Of a stretch of 64,000 bases of DNA, positions 1 through 11,324 are shown piece by piece; positions within the stretch are counted from its first letter, which is position 1, and the number at the start of each line of letters is the position of its first letter. The notes beneath the pieces are model-generated. The model was not told where the DNA came from. It searched no databases and saw only the letters and a program-made list of their open reading frames with translations. This DNA is from Ophiura sarsii. Taxonomy: Eukaryota; Echinodermata; Ophiuroidea; Amphilepidida; Ophiuridae. A program made the translations under genes and the position numbers. Where the stretch lies: NCBI GenBank assembly GCA_035610835.1, contig CM069454.1, positions 64,450,883 through 64,514,882 of the forward strand. The letters are read 5' to 3'.

Positions 1-1044
1 CCTTGGTTTACTGTAAATGCAAGAGTAAAAGATAAAGACAGGTGTCTCAAAATGGTGAGCTTACCCCACCCCTGGGCAGGTTCGCCTATAGGCCGGGATA
101 AGTTCGCCATGGGCTCAGAATTTGGCCACATAAAGTATTATGTATAATTTATTTTGCAATGTGATGTCTTCCAAACTAGAATTTAAGGGGCCAACATTTA
201 AGGTCGGGGCCATTTTTGCGGAATATACTCGTTTAGAATTTTAAAATGATAATAAATACCATATTTTAAAAAGAAAATCTTCTAATTGTAGTGCTACTTC
301 ATTCCAGATAGCTATTTTTATAATTACAAATAGGCTACAAAATATACTATTTTAAAATATACAAAATCTTAACCATCTAAATCCCATGGGCGAACATGCT
401 CCATCATTCAATGGCGAATGTGCCCCATAGCACAAGAAGTGCATTGACGTCTCACATACAATGGCGGGTTTATAACTGCATCAAATCCATAACCAATCCC
501 ATACCTACGTAATGATGATTTACATTAAAATCTTATATGCGAATATCTTTAGAAAATAATCAATATAGAAAATGGAAGACAATTCACTTTTATGATGTAA
601 AACTGGTTTATAGATGATCATTTTACAATTATTATACTGAGACCTGCCTTGTTACTGTGGGAAGCTCGCGACTAACAGCTGAATATATTGCGTGTTCAAC
701 AAATTCAACCAGTGGCAGCAATGATGAGAATCACAAGACGAGGGAACCTTCCCCGATGGTGTACACGTCCCGCTCTCCCAATATTCTATTTTATTCTTAT
801 GTATGATGTGTGTGAGCCTCATTTTTCGTATTATTTAAAAAAACACTCATTATCGTTCATAACTACAATAGTATCGAGGGAGAAATTATCAAGTGTAAAG
901 ATTACAATACTAAATTGCGTTGTTACTCAATACTAAAATATGTATAATTGCCAAATCGTGCCCATTGTTATCTAATTATTTAATAACCAAACAGCCCTCC
1001 GTCTTGGTTGAAATGCATACTATATGATGTTTATTGACTTTCAG
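1..1044. other. Intron sequence upstream of first visible exon
   Basis: AT-rich sequence with no supportable coding exon. Two pieces around 85-115 and 385-430 carry diverged GTTCGCCATGGG-type and CCATGGGCGAAC-type motifs in opposite orientation, possibly an old foldback repeat. Confidence 0.4.
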
Positions 1045-1341
1045 GACCATCTGCCCCACCGTCTAACATTAACATCATTAACGGTGAAGTGACGTCAGAC
1101 ACATTGGCATTCTATTGGTCAGAGCCTTTGTGTGGAACAAGGCACGGGGAGATCGTGTCATATTATTTCACTCTCGTTAACAAAAACGGAAATGCTGTGA
1201 AGAGTGGCACAACGTCGTCCTCAGACGTGACCATTGAGAATCTTTCTCCTTTTACAAGATATACATTTAAAGTAGCAGCCGTAACTAACGCAGGAATAGG
1301 TCCCTTCTCAGAATCATTGACATCATTTACCAAACAATCAG
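1045..1341 (+). CDS. RPTP exon: complete FN3 domain
   Basis: A 297-nt exon, phase 1 at both ends, as is usual for a one-exon fibronectin type III domain. The acceptor is gactttcag and the donor is gtacgt. The translation starts PSAPPSN and contains the FN3 core residues: W in strand B (FYWSEP), the ISYY-like strand C (IVSYYF), LSPFTRYTFKVAAVTNAG for strands E-F with the tyrosine corner, and GPFSES before strand G. It forms part of the extracellular stalk. This is the most 5' exon visible; the phase-1 entry shows that another exon precedes it outside the window. Confidence 0.9.
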
Positions 1342-1827
1342 GTACGTTTTCATTGTGATTATGACAAATATATGGAACAAAAGATGAGCTGTCACTTTTT
1401 GGTTTCATCTATCGACAATTATGTTTGTTTGAACTTGATTTCTGCTAAAGTTGCTTGAAAAACGAAAAGCAAAACATTAGGGCAATAAAACATTACAAAT
1501 GAACGATCTATTAAAGTATTAAAGGTTTTCTTTACTTAGGCCTATAGTCAATTAACAATTTTACAAATAGTCACAAAATCAAATCGTTTGATAGGATATC
1601 CAAAAACCCAGATTGTATGTCCGGCCTGTCCGTTGATGATCAATCACAGCTTTAAATTATAAATACAGTCAATCAAGTATAACACATAAACTTTTAACCC
1701 TAACCACCCCCAGTGCCACAAATGTCCACGGTAAAGTCTGTCTGTGCCAGCTGGCGTGGCACTTTTTCGATGAAATAATGGTCCCAGGCTACATAGTTGG
1801 GCGAATATATACGCCCAAGTATGGTTG

Positions 1828-1901
1828 GCCCCCGTGGCGCACTGGTAGATCGTCCGTCTCGCAACCGAGTGGTTGTGGCTTCAAGCCCCGGTGGTGGCGC
1901 C
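1828..1901 (+). repeat. tRNA-derived SINE head
   Basis: A tRNA-like segment with a pol III box A (GTGGCGCACTGG, 1834-1845) and box B (GGCTTCAAGCC, 1877-1887). The anticodon arm region is imperfect, which favours a SINE head over a working tRNA gene. Lies in the intron between 1341 and 3387, where I see nothing else supportable apart from short inverted pieces of a GGACCCCTT repeat near 2047-2130 and 3148-3220. Confidence 0.55.
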
Positions 1902-3386
1902 ACTCTTTTTGTCCGCGTTTTTGTCGTTGACAAAAATTCCCTTGGAAAATGCAACTAGGATGTTAGGGTTAATCTTGTAAAAAAATGTGATGCCAATTAT
2001 TTAACGAGAAACGAGATATACAAGGGTCGCGTTCTTGCGCGTCCTAGGACCCCTCATTTTCTTGTGGGACGCATAAGTTTACATATTGAACTTTGCTAAC
2101 GGGTCCCAATCGAAAATGAAGGGACCCCTTAAATCTGACGATGTATGGACGTGGAAACCTTAAGACATTCTGAAAATTGTCAATCTCCTACATTGTAAAT
2201 TTGTTAATGTCCGTAAAAGATAAATAAAGGGTGAGTAAAAAAGAAGTTGTACGGGAATGAATATTTGTTTAAAAATAGACCAAACATATTTGACAAACCA
2301 ATGAGACACATATCAAAGAGCAACTTATTCCGCTCATATGACAAAAGAAATCATTGGAATCGATCAGTTAAATCAGAGCTATGTCTGTTTTAATAAAAGA
2401 ACCCCATTTTTTAGCTGTCCATGGAACGCTTAATTCGCTTGATATCTACCCACTCTAAGTGGGCAGCAAAATGTACACACGGTCATTCATATTCAAATAA
2501 GATTAAAGCCCGGGAGTTTCAATCACAGGTGGGAATGACTACTATAAGACTTTGTTCTGTTTTACGTATCGGTGAACGGCTAATAAAATGGGTTATTTTA
2601 GTAAAATAGCTATAACTCTGAATAGGAATGGATAGGATTTCAGTCATTGGTTTTTCAGATGATCGGAAGAATATTCTCGTCAAAATATTGCTTGAGTTTT
2701 AGGTCAATTTTCTTTTACTTTCTCAGGAAAAAATATTCAAATCCGTACAACTTGTTTTTGACTCTGTACTAAGCAAATCCTGTATTGTTAAAAGTTGTTA
2801 AACGCATTAAATCGCTTCCGAATTGCTTCCGTAACAGTTTCTAGCAATTTCCAAAACATTCTATAAGTATCTTCTACTGATTAACATGGACACGACATAT
2901 GTATATGAGTTACATCGTTCTTACGCTAGTGTGCGTATCTGTGTTAGCGACTGTTTGCAATGAGGGTCACAGACTCACAGTTCAAATTCAGTGCACTCCT
3001 GATCCTGAAGTGCAATAGCAATTTATTACGACCTTGCAGTTCACCCGAGATAGTAAACCCCTATCCCCTAACCAAATCATAAGTTAGTTTGTGACCTCTA
3101 ATTTCTCTAAATCGTTTTTTGACCATTTTCAAAGGCTCAAACTACAGGACCCTTTATATTTCTGGGGGACCCCTTAAATTTAGTTTTTGCAGTCCTTAAA
3201 GGGTCCTGAAAAATGTAATGGGACTCCTCAGATTTTTGAGCCAGTGCTACCCCTGAGATATAATATAACGTAAACAAGTTTAGGGACACTTGTATGTATT
3301 TGATTAAAATGTTGGGTGCTTGAATGTTATTGGCATTATTGGTACAATCGTAATCATCTTTATTTAATTCTAAATATTTCCCACAG

Positions 3387-3493
3387 TACCCAGTAAACCC
3401 AGAAATCTTCATATCGTTGATGTTACCCGTTATTCGATTAACATGACTTGGGATCCACCAAAGCAGCTGTATGGAGTCATCGAAGGGTATTCA
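3387..3493 (+). CDS. RPTP exon: N-terminal half of second FN3 domain
   Basis: A 107-nt exon entering in phase 1 and leaving in phase 0 (acceptor tttcccacag, donor gtaagt). It encodes VPSKPRNLHIVDVT followed by INMTWDPPKQLYGVIEGYS: the PxxP start, strand-B tryptophan and strand-C GYS of an FN3 domain. The domain is completed by the exon at 5243. The separating 1.75-kb intron holds a MITE and a LINE fragment. This exon is short and has no start codon of its own, so ORF callers miss it. Confidence 0.88.
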
Positions 3494-3572
3494 GTAAGTA
3501 TTTTGTTATTTCAGTATTTGGTGGTATATTAGGGCTTAAATGATTTTGAGGTTTCTATGGCTCATGTTTGAA

Positions 3573-4220
3573 CAGTCCAGGCAAATGACCAAATCTGGAA
3601 ATGTGCTATATATGGAAATCGATTGCCTGATCTGGAAATCAATGCTGTGCACTTTGTGATCAGATTCAAAAACGACATATTTGATTAGACATAGATTTCA
3701 GCAATTATCAGTACTTTTTGAATTTAAAAGTCAATAAGACATACCTACCAAATAATAAGAAAGCAAAAATAATTACCCGATGACAATTTATCCACTAATT
3801 AATGCTTAATTAAATTAATTAATTAATCAACTAATTACTTGTTTTTAAAATGCCCCGGTGAAAATTAAAACGCCCACGGTGATAATTTAGGTAATTATCT
3901 TTAACGTATGATTTACTCAAAAATAGTTGGTCCATCCTTAATATAAGGTCCCCCCGAAGTAGAAAACTGTTAATTTCGTGAACAATTTAATTTCGCAAAA
4001 ATAGCTTGTGCTCAAATTCGCGAAAATAATAACCTCAAAAAATGGCAGTGAATTAATAATGATATGCTTGAATGATTTCGATTCATAAAAATTAAGTATC
4101 CACAAATTTGAAGCATTTTGGTAATTCACAGAAATAACTACCTGCAAAATATGTTGATCACTACATTTCCAGATTTGGAAATCAATCCCGATTTCCAGAT
4201 TTGGTCATTTGCCTGGACTG
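3573..4220. mobile_element. MITE with 30-bp TIRs and TTGAA duplication
   Basis: A 648-bp non-autonomous DNA element. Its ends are inverted repeats starting CAGTCCAGGCAAATGACCAA and matching over about 30 bp without a mismatch at the right end (to 4220). The flanks carry the direct repeat TTGAA (3568-3572 and 4221-4225). No coding capacity. It sits in the intron that splits the second FN3 domain. Confidence 0.8.
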
Positions 4221-4329
4221 TTGAAATAACCTCAATAAGATTAAATAAATGTTCGACCGGTATGATTTGTTAAATACAATACAATAAGCTTTTCAAGGAA
4301 TGATACGTATAAATTACGTGCCAAACAGG

Positions 4330-5011
4330 CTCAACGTCCTTTCGTGAGCCGTATAACTTTATAACACTCGACATCAAAGGTTCAAGAAGGTTATATTATT
4401 CTCTAATCTCGTCTAAAGAGGTCAAACTAAAATGTATAGATAAATGGGAAAACAAATTATACATATCCTATGGTTTGAAAAAAAATGATCGCTTATTTTC
4501 TTATACCATTCAAGATACAAAATTAAAATGGTTCCAATTTCGCCTTACTCATAGAATTTTAGGCGTAAACTCTTTTTTGGAAAAGATAGGGCGGAAAGAC
4601 TCAAATGTATGCACTTTTTGTAAAGAAACAGAAGAAACCATATAACCTATTTTGTAAATGCCCGAATTAAAACTATGGGAAAATATTATAAAATGGATTA
4701 CGGAAAAAACAAATATCACAATCATTATGGATAGACAGATTCAACTATTTGGGCTAGCCAACCATAACATGAGTGCCCTCAATGTAATTTGTCTACTATG
4801 CCGCTTTTATATATACAAGATCAAAATGAAAGAGGGGCTACCATTTATCGCTTTGTTCCGGAAGGAAGCAAATCGGTCCTTCTCCCTTGAAAAATATATC
4901 GCCATAAAAAACGGGAACATTGCGAGTTTTAACAAAAAATGGAATTCTCTCTTACCATTATGGAATGTGCAGTATATATCAGCAGAGGACCGTGTAATAA
5001 CATTTATTTAA
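4330..5011 (+). mobile_element. Tx1/L1-like LINE ORF2 C-terminal fragment
   Basis: The translation contains LKWFQFRLTHRILGVNSFL, then CTFCKETEETI, the zinc-binding zf-RVT-type segment, a stop, then an open stretch 4658-5011 with LICRFYIYKIK-like and SFNKKWNSLLPLWN segments typical of the extreme C-terminus of this LINE group. It is 5' truncated (no reverse transcriptase core), has an in-frame stop near 4643 and is non-functional. Confidence 0.75.
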
Positions 5012-5242
5012 TGCTAATTATCGTCTGAATTGTACTAATAATATTATGAAGAAATGTGAAAACACTTACATTGACACTCGGAAACTAATCTAGGGCCTAT
5101 GTCTTCGGGCAATTGTGTGGTTCCAAAGTGAAGTTTTTTGATTCTTACATCATTATCCTTTTGGTATTATCGAAATATTACGAAGAAGGATCATTGATTG
5201 CCTATAACTGTTAATTATTTGTTCGAATGTATGCACTCACAG

Positions 5243-5462
5243 GTCGAAGCCAAGATTGTGGCTAAACCATACGTTAGCAAATTTGTAGAGAATGCGGTCC
5301 CTGATTTTGAGCATTACACCAACATCACAGAGCAAAGAGCATATCAATTTATCAATTTGTTACCATTAACAAAATACGAACTAACCGTTTTCGCTCAAAA
5401 TGCCGGAGGAAAAGGACCGGGAAGTAACGTAACGGTATTAACCGACATGGTAACAAGCGATG
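5243..5462 (+). CDS. RPTP exon: C-terminal half of second FN3 domain
   Basis: A 220-nt exon in phase 0, out in phase 1 (acceptor gcactcacag, donor gtaagg). The translation runs from VEAKIVAKPY through INLLPLTKYELTVFAQNAGGKGPGSN to TDMVTSD. LPLTKYELTVFAQNAGGKG is the canonical FN3 tyrosine-corner segment and strand F. It joins in frame to the exon ending at 3493. Confidence 0.9.
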
Positions 5463-6165
5463 GTAAGGAATAATGTCCTCGAAGAGTTGACCAATACGTC
5501 ATTATGTCTTATGAATTATAACAATAAAGCAGAAATTTGAAGTATACACGAGATGTTTAAATGTGCAAATAAAATAATATGTCTTATAAGTTATCATAAT
5601 TTTAAGGTCCAATAGACATGATCGAAGAACAATTAAGTCACGATTTCTTGGCAACTGTCAGTCACATGCGGGCGCACTTACAACCAGCAAAATGCTCAAG
5701 TTGAAAACTATTAAAAATCGGTAACCAATCAGTGACGTGAGCTTACCGCTGCGCACAACGGATGTCCGTTTGACCATTTATAGAGTGAGGCAGTCAATCT
5801 CATGTGACGTGCTAACACAGGAAATCATGGAGAAAAAAATCATTTACGATAAGCAACATAGTTACTCAATCCTGTAATACTGCGTGCTTATACTAGCACA
5901 GCTGTATGCTAGCACAGCAGTGCTTGCGTGAAAGGATTGCTCACTACGCACTGAGTGATATGAGATACGCGCAGAGTAAGACGAGATTTTAGTATCATTC
6001 AGATTTCATCCGAACGATGCAAAAAATAAAAACACCCAAAGTTATTAACAACCAATGGTGATGCAGTATTGATCTGTACTGAATAACAAAATCCTAAGCT
6101 ATTCCACTAAACTAAACTAAGCTATTTTGTTTAGTTCTTAAATTCGTATTCAATCATCCATACAG
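5463..6165. other. RPTP intron, no gene seen
   Basis: Intron between the second FN3 domain and the membrane-proximal region. It includes a short tandem-like stretch around 5880-5935 (GCTAGCACAGC repeated), otherwise nothing supportable. Confidence 0.4.
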
Positions 6166-6265
6166 ATATCTCGAAGCCCAAACCGTTATCGCCCATACCT
6201 GGAGACTTAATGACATCGACGACTGTACAGATCACAATTCCGCAAAGTGATTCAGTGTATGTCAC
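6166..6265 (+). CDS. RPTP exon: first half of membrane-proximal FN3-like region
   Basis: A 100-nt exon found by phase matching: acceptor ccatacag, donor gtgagt, phase 1 in and phase 2 out, which fits both the preceding exon (phase 1 out) and the next one (phase 2 in). It encodes ISKPKPLSPIPGDLMTSTTV followed by QITIPQSDSVYVT, a divergent FN3 strand A-C region that lacks the usual strand-B tryptophan. The + strand has no long ORF here. The call rests on phase, splice signals and the smooth join to GYQVGVEL in the next exon. Confidence 0.78.
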
Positions 6266-6679
6266 GTGAGTTGTATTTGTTTTTATGTAAACAGATATAA
6301 CAGTAACGGACATTAATTACTTATGTATGTTTCTCCTGAAGGACTTTGTTCCATTATTCATTTTTTCGAGAAATATTTAATTTTCAAAAAAACAAAAAAA
6401 CACTGGAAGTTTACAAATGGTCCAAAACTGTGTATGGTATGTAACGGTAAATGTACAATAGATTCCCTTTATCCTAATTCAAATGTTAACAATCTTTCTG
6501 TTAAATACGTCATGAACAATCGCAGTAAGGTTTAATATATCAAACAATGGGTTTATCCTTCGTGTAATTCGGCACGAAATATCCGGACACGAATCTTGTA
6601 TGTTCTGTACATTACTTCCTCTAAACATTAGAAAACGTAAAAAACCTCTGTAAAAAGTGTACTTTAGATCTAGGATTCT

Positions 6680-7005
6680 TGACTGTACTAGTATCGTCCG
6701 ATAATGGAACACCCAGTATCGTTCGATACTGGTACATAGTCAGTGTTCCAGTATCGGACGATACTTGGACATATAACATGTAACCGTGTCGGGCGATACT
6801 GGAACACTATTATGTACCCGTATCGTTCCATACTGGGACAAGTTACACTGGTAGCATGTACCAGTATATCGCCCAATACTGGAACATAAAAACGTTCAAG
6901 TATCGACCGATACTGGAACAGTAAAATCGTACTAGTAACGAGCGATACTTGCAACTTTTATGTTCTAGTATTGAACGATACTGGTACACCAGTATCTTTT
7001 TTCCG
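6680..7005. repeat. Cluster of CAGTATCG-CGATACTG palindromic repeats
   Basis: About eight diverged copies of a ~40-bp unit whose core is a palindrome, (C/A)GTATCG-N2-CGATACTGG, often followed by AACA(C/T). Examples start near 6690, 6716, 6749, 6788, 6824, 6867, 6899 and 6965. The array ends about 130 bp before a splice acceptor. Not coding; the overlapping ORFs on both strands arise from the repeat. Confidence 0.7.
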
Positions 7006-7055
7006 AAACTCTCATCGAAAACTATTATTACGATAGACCACCAGCACCAGCTGGG

Positions 7056-7092
7056 GTTGGATGTCGTGTTGACCTTTGACACGACATCCAAT
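7056..7092. repeat. Short perfect hairpin
   Basis: TTGGATGTCGTGT and its inverted complement ACACGACATCCAA are separated by TGACCTTTG. A stable stem-loop in the intron, 40 bp before the exon at 7131. Confidence 0.6.
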
Positions 7093-7130
7093 CTTTGTCT
7101 TGTGTCCTATATTCAAATTTTTGATTGCAG

Positions 7131-7390
7131 AGGATATCAAGTTGGAGTAGAATTGACATCAACCATTCAAAGTGGACTCACACAACAGCCGCTTATTCCT
7201 GAAACGGCATCTGATAGATTCTACGTAGCGGCGGAGATATCAAAGAGTGATATGGGGAAGGAAGATCTGATATTCATCATTGGTGATGGTATCACGTATG
7301 GAATGTACAATGATACACTTCTATCAGCTGGTCAGACTTATACGCTGTATGTTGCGTATATCAGCAGATTCAACAAAACGGTAGGCCACT
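7131..7390 (+). CDS. RPTP exon: membrane-proximal extracellular region
   Basis: The exon enters in phase 2 after ttttgattgcag and encodes GYQVGVELTSTIQSG, RFYVAAEISKSD, FIIGDGITYGMYND and YTLYVAYISRFNKT. The VAAE...GDG.TYG.YN.L..G..Y.L.V pattern is typical of the last extracellular module of FN3-type RPTPs. The donor is uncertain. GTAGGC at 7381 is the stronger-looking site but leaves phase 0, which does not fit the next exon. GTATGG at 7391 leaves phase 1 and keeps the frame, so I end the exon at 7390. A missed micro-exon is the alternative. Confidence 0.82.
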
Positions 7391-8682
7391 GTATGGTTAT
7401 CTTTGCATGTAGACTTTATTTTTGATCATTGACAGATTTATTATTTCACAGTTTTAACGAGTGAAGTAACTAGCGTTTGCATTTTAACAAGTATTCATCA
7501 GACATAGGCCTACCTTCATAAATGAAGCATTTGAACGCTACAGTAGTATAAGAGTTGGCAAGAGTTAGAATTATGGTTAGTGTGAAGTCGCTGTCACATT
7601 AGCCGTGTGAAAAATATTGGTGCGGACGGCGGCACACGGTGAGGACACATGATGGGCAGTTTTCCGTTTCAGGGGACTTTGCGTAACAGCGACGGCTAAC
7701 GGCGAGAGCCCGGTATGAGGACGGTATAAGGACGGCGCACTCGTTTTGCGCCCGTTCGCAGGGTTGTGGTGGACCCTGTAGAACGGTATGGACCCGATGA
7801 CAAAAAGAAATCAATGCGGCCGTTGACATTTTTTGCTGATTGTCCGCCCAGCTCACACGGATACATGTGACTGCACCATTAGACGGTAAGTGGACGCCCA
7901 GCTCACCCGGCATTATGGACTATCGATACATGCTTTTGGGAACAGCATATGACCACAACACTATCCACTATGCCTACTGCCCTTTATAATGCTTTGGCGC
8001 GAGTTTTAAAAGCACGGGTCCTAAACAAAACAGGGTGCGCGCGCACACCGCCGGGCAAAGAACAATGGCAACTGCCGACCAAATTCCCGCCATAACGTCA
8101 CATGTCACCCCATCTATATATACCCCGGATATGTGTAGAAAATAGAGATTCAAGTGAATGTTGTGGTTAGTTAGTTCTCTATTTGAATGTAATAATAAGC
8201 ATCTGAATTCGAAAGTAGATACATACTTTTGTAGCTGTATTTTGATCGACTTTTTAATAATGTTTTGTTTAGCAATAACCAGACATTTATATGAATCTGT
8301 ATATTTCTGTAGGAGTATGTTGCTTCGTGGTCAGACGGTATAGACGTAACTCTGCCTGTACAGAAGGGTAATGTATGCCGTCTTAGTAAGGGTTTAAGAT
8401 TTCTAACATATCGAAATTTCAAGACTGCACTTTCATGACAATATTTAAGATTTTAGAATGTTTGAAAATCATTTGAAAGTATTCGATTTTGAACCAATTG
8501 GTGTTTTTTCTTATATTTATCCGACTCCAAGTCAAGGTAAAGAAGCATTGGGTTATACTATGCATAACCATGATAACTATGAATCTATACGGCGATAAAT
8601 AAATGCGATCAGTGGTCTGCGATTGATATAACTGATTATCATTATTCCTTGTTGTATTTTTCGTCCTTTGTGGCCATAACAG
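7391..8682. other. RPTP intron with a GC-richer repeat-like block
   Basis: About 7590-7920 is richer in GC than its surroundings and carries related GACGGCG and CCCAGCTCAC(A/C)CGG pieces, suggesting an old MITE whose ends I could not define. The rest is unremarkable intron. No coding exon supported, though a micro-exon here cannot be excluded. Confidence 0.35.
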
Positions 8683-8791
8683 ATACGTTTTCACCGAAAC
8701 AAGGATCGTTGCCTGTAGCGATAATACCAATTATTTGCGTCATCATTGCAATTCTGATCATGGTAATTATCGGTGCCATATTGTTCAAAAG
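8683..8791 (+). CDS. RPTP exon: transmembrane segment
   Basis: A 109-nt exon, phase 1 in and phase 2 out (acceptor ggccataacag, donor gtaagc). It encodes TFSPKQGSLP followed by about 22 hydrophobic residues rich in I, V and L (VAIIPIICVIIAILIMVIIG) and then FKR as the cytoplasmic stop-transfer. This is the single membrane span and separates the extracellular FN3 modules from the phosphatase domains. Confidence 0.88.
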
Positions 8792-9324
8792 GTAAGCAAT
8801 TCAATATTTAAATTACGGTGCCTTTACATAGCGTTGTATTCAATATTAGAAGTTATACATTTTATCTCGTGTCACCCGGGAACGTAAATCTATATACATT
8901 TAATGAGTTATCTATGATTATTTCAAGGACAAATGCTTATCTTTTGCAGGTGGGAATTTCCCGTGTAATAAAGATATCATGATTTGATTACAAAACGTAA
9001 GTGTGGTTACTTTTCAAAGCTGCAAGTCGATTGTAAGTAATCAGGCAATCGTTTAACACATTGTTAATATGGTATTGCCCTTCATTGCCACTGTCCATTG
9101 TTATACTGTGTTTCTTATCTTTACCTCAATCAGCATTTTGTACCTGTTAGCCTATCTGCTGTCTAGCCCCGTATCCCCAAAGTTTATTACTGGATCTTGA
9201 ATGGTTCAACCTGATTTTTTTCTCTCTCAATTTAAACGAGATATGTAGCTAGCTGTAGTTAAAACCAGAAACCACCCCTAGATTCTAACGGTATCAATAA
9301 CAATACGTCTCCCTTATGTACCAG

Positions 9325-9383
9325 GTATCAGAAGGGACCTCCGAGTGATACACCAACGAACATCGCGCTATCACCACGACAAG
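9325..9383 (+). CDS. RPTP exon: juxtamembrane segment
   Basis: A 59-nt exon, phase 2 in and phase 1 out (acceptor ttatgtaccag, donor gtaaga). It completes an AGG codon and encodes YQKGPPSDTPTNIALSPRQ, a basic/proline-rich juxtamembrane stretch. Both phases match its neighbours. An antisense LINE fragment starts within a few tens of bases of the donor. Confidence 0.75.
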
Positions 9384-9394
9384 GTAAGACTTCT

Positions 9395-9960
9395 GCAGAC
9401 TGACATAGACATGTTAGAGTCAAAGAGAACGCCGAAATTACGCACACTTGGTGTCGGTTGTATGGAACTATCTGAGTCCAATGTTGAGTTCAACAGTAGG
9501 CATGATACGTGTGGAATGAGGTGAACCAAGAACCAGGAACTCAGTTTTATCCTCATTTAATTTCAAAAAGTTCATGGTCATGCATGATTTTATCTCAGTA
9601 ATACAAGAAGCAATTGACGAAAGTGCAATGTTGATAGATGTCTGATCTTTGGGATTGAAAGTGATGTAAATTTGCGTATCAACCGCATAAATATGATACG
9701 AGAGACTGTGTTTTTGAATGATTTGTCCAAGTTGAAGAGTATAAATAGTGAACATTTTTGGTCGAACAACCGATCCTTGTGGTAAACCACAATCTAAAGG
9801 TTTTGACTCGGAGAGTACATCATTAATAAAAATGCGGCTCGTTCTTCCATCCAATTAGCTTTTAAACCAGTTGAGAGCCGTCTCATCAATTTCTATACAT
9901 TGATTTAGTCTTTTCTGATTTTCAGTTATATTTCTTGCAACAATATGAAAAAACCTAGCT
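9395..9960 (-). mobile_element. L2/CR1-like LINE reverse transcriptase fragment
   Basis: Reading the minus strand from about 9950 down: ETALNWFKS, DGRTSRIFI, CGLPQGSVVRPKMFTIYTL (family: GVPQGSVLGP..F..Y), YHIYAVDTQIY (family: YADDTQLY, so the catalytic YADD is YAVD), MNFLKLNEDKTEFLVLGS, then after a frameshift SVRNFGVLFDSNMSMS. Truncated at both ends and frameshifted, hence dead. It ends close to the donor of the exon at 9325-9383. Confidence 0.85.
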
Positions 9961-10006
9961 ACGTCAGATGGCTAATTTATAATTAATCGTTACCGCCCAC
10001 CCACCA

Positions 10007-10025
10007 CCCCCCCCCCCCCCCCCCC
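10007..10025 (+). repeat. Poly(C) tract
   Basis: About 19 consecutive C in an intron. Similar homopolymer G/C tracts occur near 18400, 32231, 42092, 46064, 47349, 53605 and 57429; lengths in assemblies of such tracts are unreliable. Confidence 0.9.
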
Positions 10026-10335
10026 AGGAAACCTAGATGCCTTGATTGAACGAATACCAGGAAGGATATGACCAATACCATGTGGAAACTGAGAGGTTAA
10101 AATATGCTTTTCATTTCAGCCTTCACCGCGTTAGAGGGGATACGCCCCAACGTTACCCCTTGGGTACACCAAAACAATAGTTTTCCAACCCTGCTTAGAA
10201 GATGTGTTATCGTTTAAACTATGGTCAATATGGTAGAGTAAAAACTTCAACAACATCATTTCAAAAATTTAATTAAACCCTTTTATAATATAATGATCAA
10301 AATGGTGACTCCTCATTTAATCAATTATCCCTTAG

Positions 10336-10511
10336 ATAATTCAAACCAACCCAATCGAGAGGTTAGCAACGCAGAGACGTCTTCTACAAATGCAATATTT
10401 CCTTCGTCAACCCCGTCTATTGCACCACAAACTGGACCGATCAAACTTAGCGCATTAGAAATATACGTGTGCGCCAAAAGTCAGGGAAATGCATTCAAAG
10501 TGGATTTTATG
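10336..10511 (+). CDS. RPTP exon: juxtamembrane wedge, start of D1
   Basis: A 176-nt exon, phase 1 in and phase 0 out (acceptor attatccctta-g, donor gtaagt). The first part is a Ser/Thr/Asn-rich linker (NSNQPNREVSNAETSSTNA). The end, GPIKLSALEIYVCAKSQGNA then FKVDFM, matches the wedge helices that precede RPTP catalytic domains (PI.....Y........F..EF). A second in-phase AG lies inside (after GCAG at about 10375), so the acceptor choice rests on the better pyrimidine tract. Confidence 0.83.
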
Positions 10512-10888
10512 GTAAGTTACATAGCTATTTCGTCGGCAGAACGCTTAGCAATCGTAAATGCAATTCCACGAAATCATTGTGTGCCGTGATCTAACAGCAC
10601 ATGAACTGTCTTCTCTTAGAAATTGTTGAAGCCGTTCTTTTTCTTTAAACAAATTAAATCTTCCTTGAATTGAACTTTACTTGAATAATATCGAGTAGAA
10701 AGTTGTATTAGTATATGATTCTGTGGGAAACTTAATTTAAGGATGACCTTTCATGTAAAATAGAAAACATCAAGTTGAAAATCGGGCCAGAAATCACAAC
10801 ATCTACCTTTAACAAGATGTGAATATATTCTCCCGTGAATTTGAGTCGTTTTCTCGTTAACATCCTTCATTCCTTTTTGAAAATCCAG

Positions 10889-10976
10889 ACGCTTCCTGGA
10901 GATAATCTTCATTCTTGGGATGCGTCAAAGAAGCCTGAAAACACAAAGAAAAACAGATATGCAAATATCACGACAT
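10889..10976 (+). CDS. RPTP exon: D1 KNRY (phosphotyrosine) loop
   Basis: An 88-nt exon, phase 0 in and phase 1 out (acceptor tgaaaatccag, donor gtaagt). It encodes TLPGDNLHSWDASKKPENTK followed by KNRYANITT. KNRYANI is the phosphotyrosine-recognition loop of classical PTPs. The last base T joins to AT of the exon 15.7 kb downstream to give tyrosine, restoring the family motif YD.SRV. The intervening intron is filled with nested transposons. Confidence 0.92.
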
Positions 10977-11324
10977 GTAAGTTATAATACAGGCGATGTA
11001 TTATTCATCATAAATATTTGCCGGGGAGATACTAATATAATTCAAGACAGTTCATCGATATTAAGCCAATTTCAAACCTGAACGGGGAAAAGAGAAAACA
11101 TAAAACATAAAAACATAAATAATACAAACGCCACTTTTTTGTGTGAAAACATAAGATAATTATTCTATCCTCAAATCGTTGGAGTCGGAAAATCAACTCT
11201 ATCGTTTTATTGTTTCCGGTGATCAACAGTGAATAGATGTAGTTTTAAAATACGATATTTGGGCAAAGGCACACGGTGGTCTGTTTTTTCTGTCATAAAA
11301 TATCCATCTTATCCCCTTCACCTA

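Noticed and set aside
7599..7913. 104-residue minus-strand ORF
   Set aside because: Lies in a GC-rich repeat-like intron block with no family similarity.
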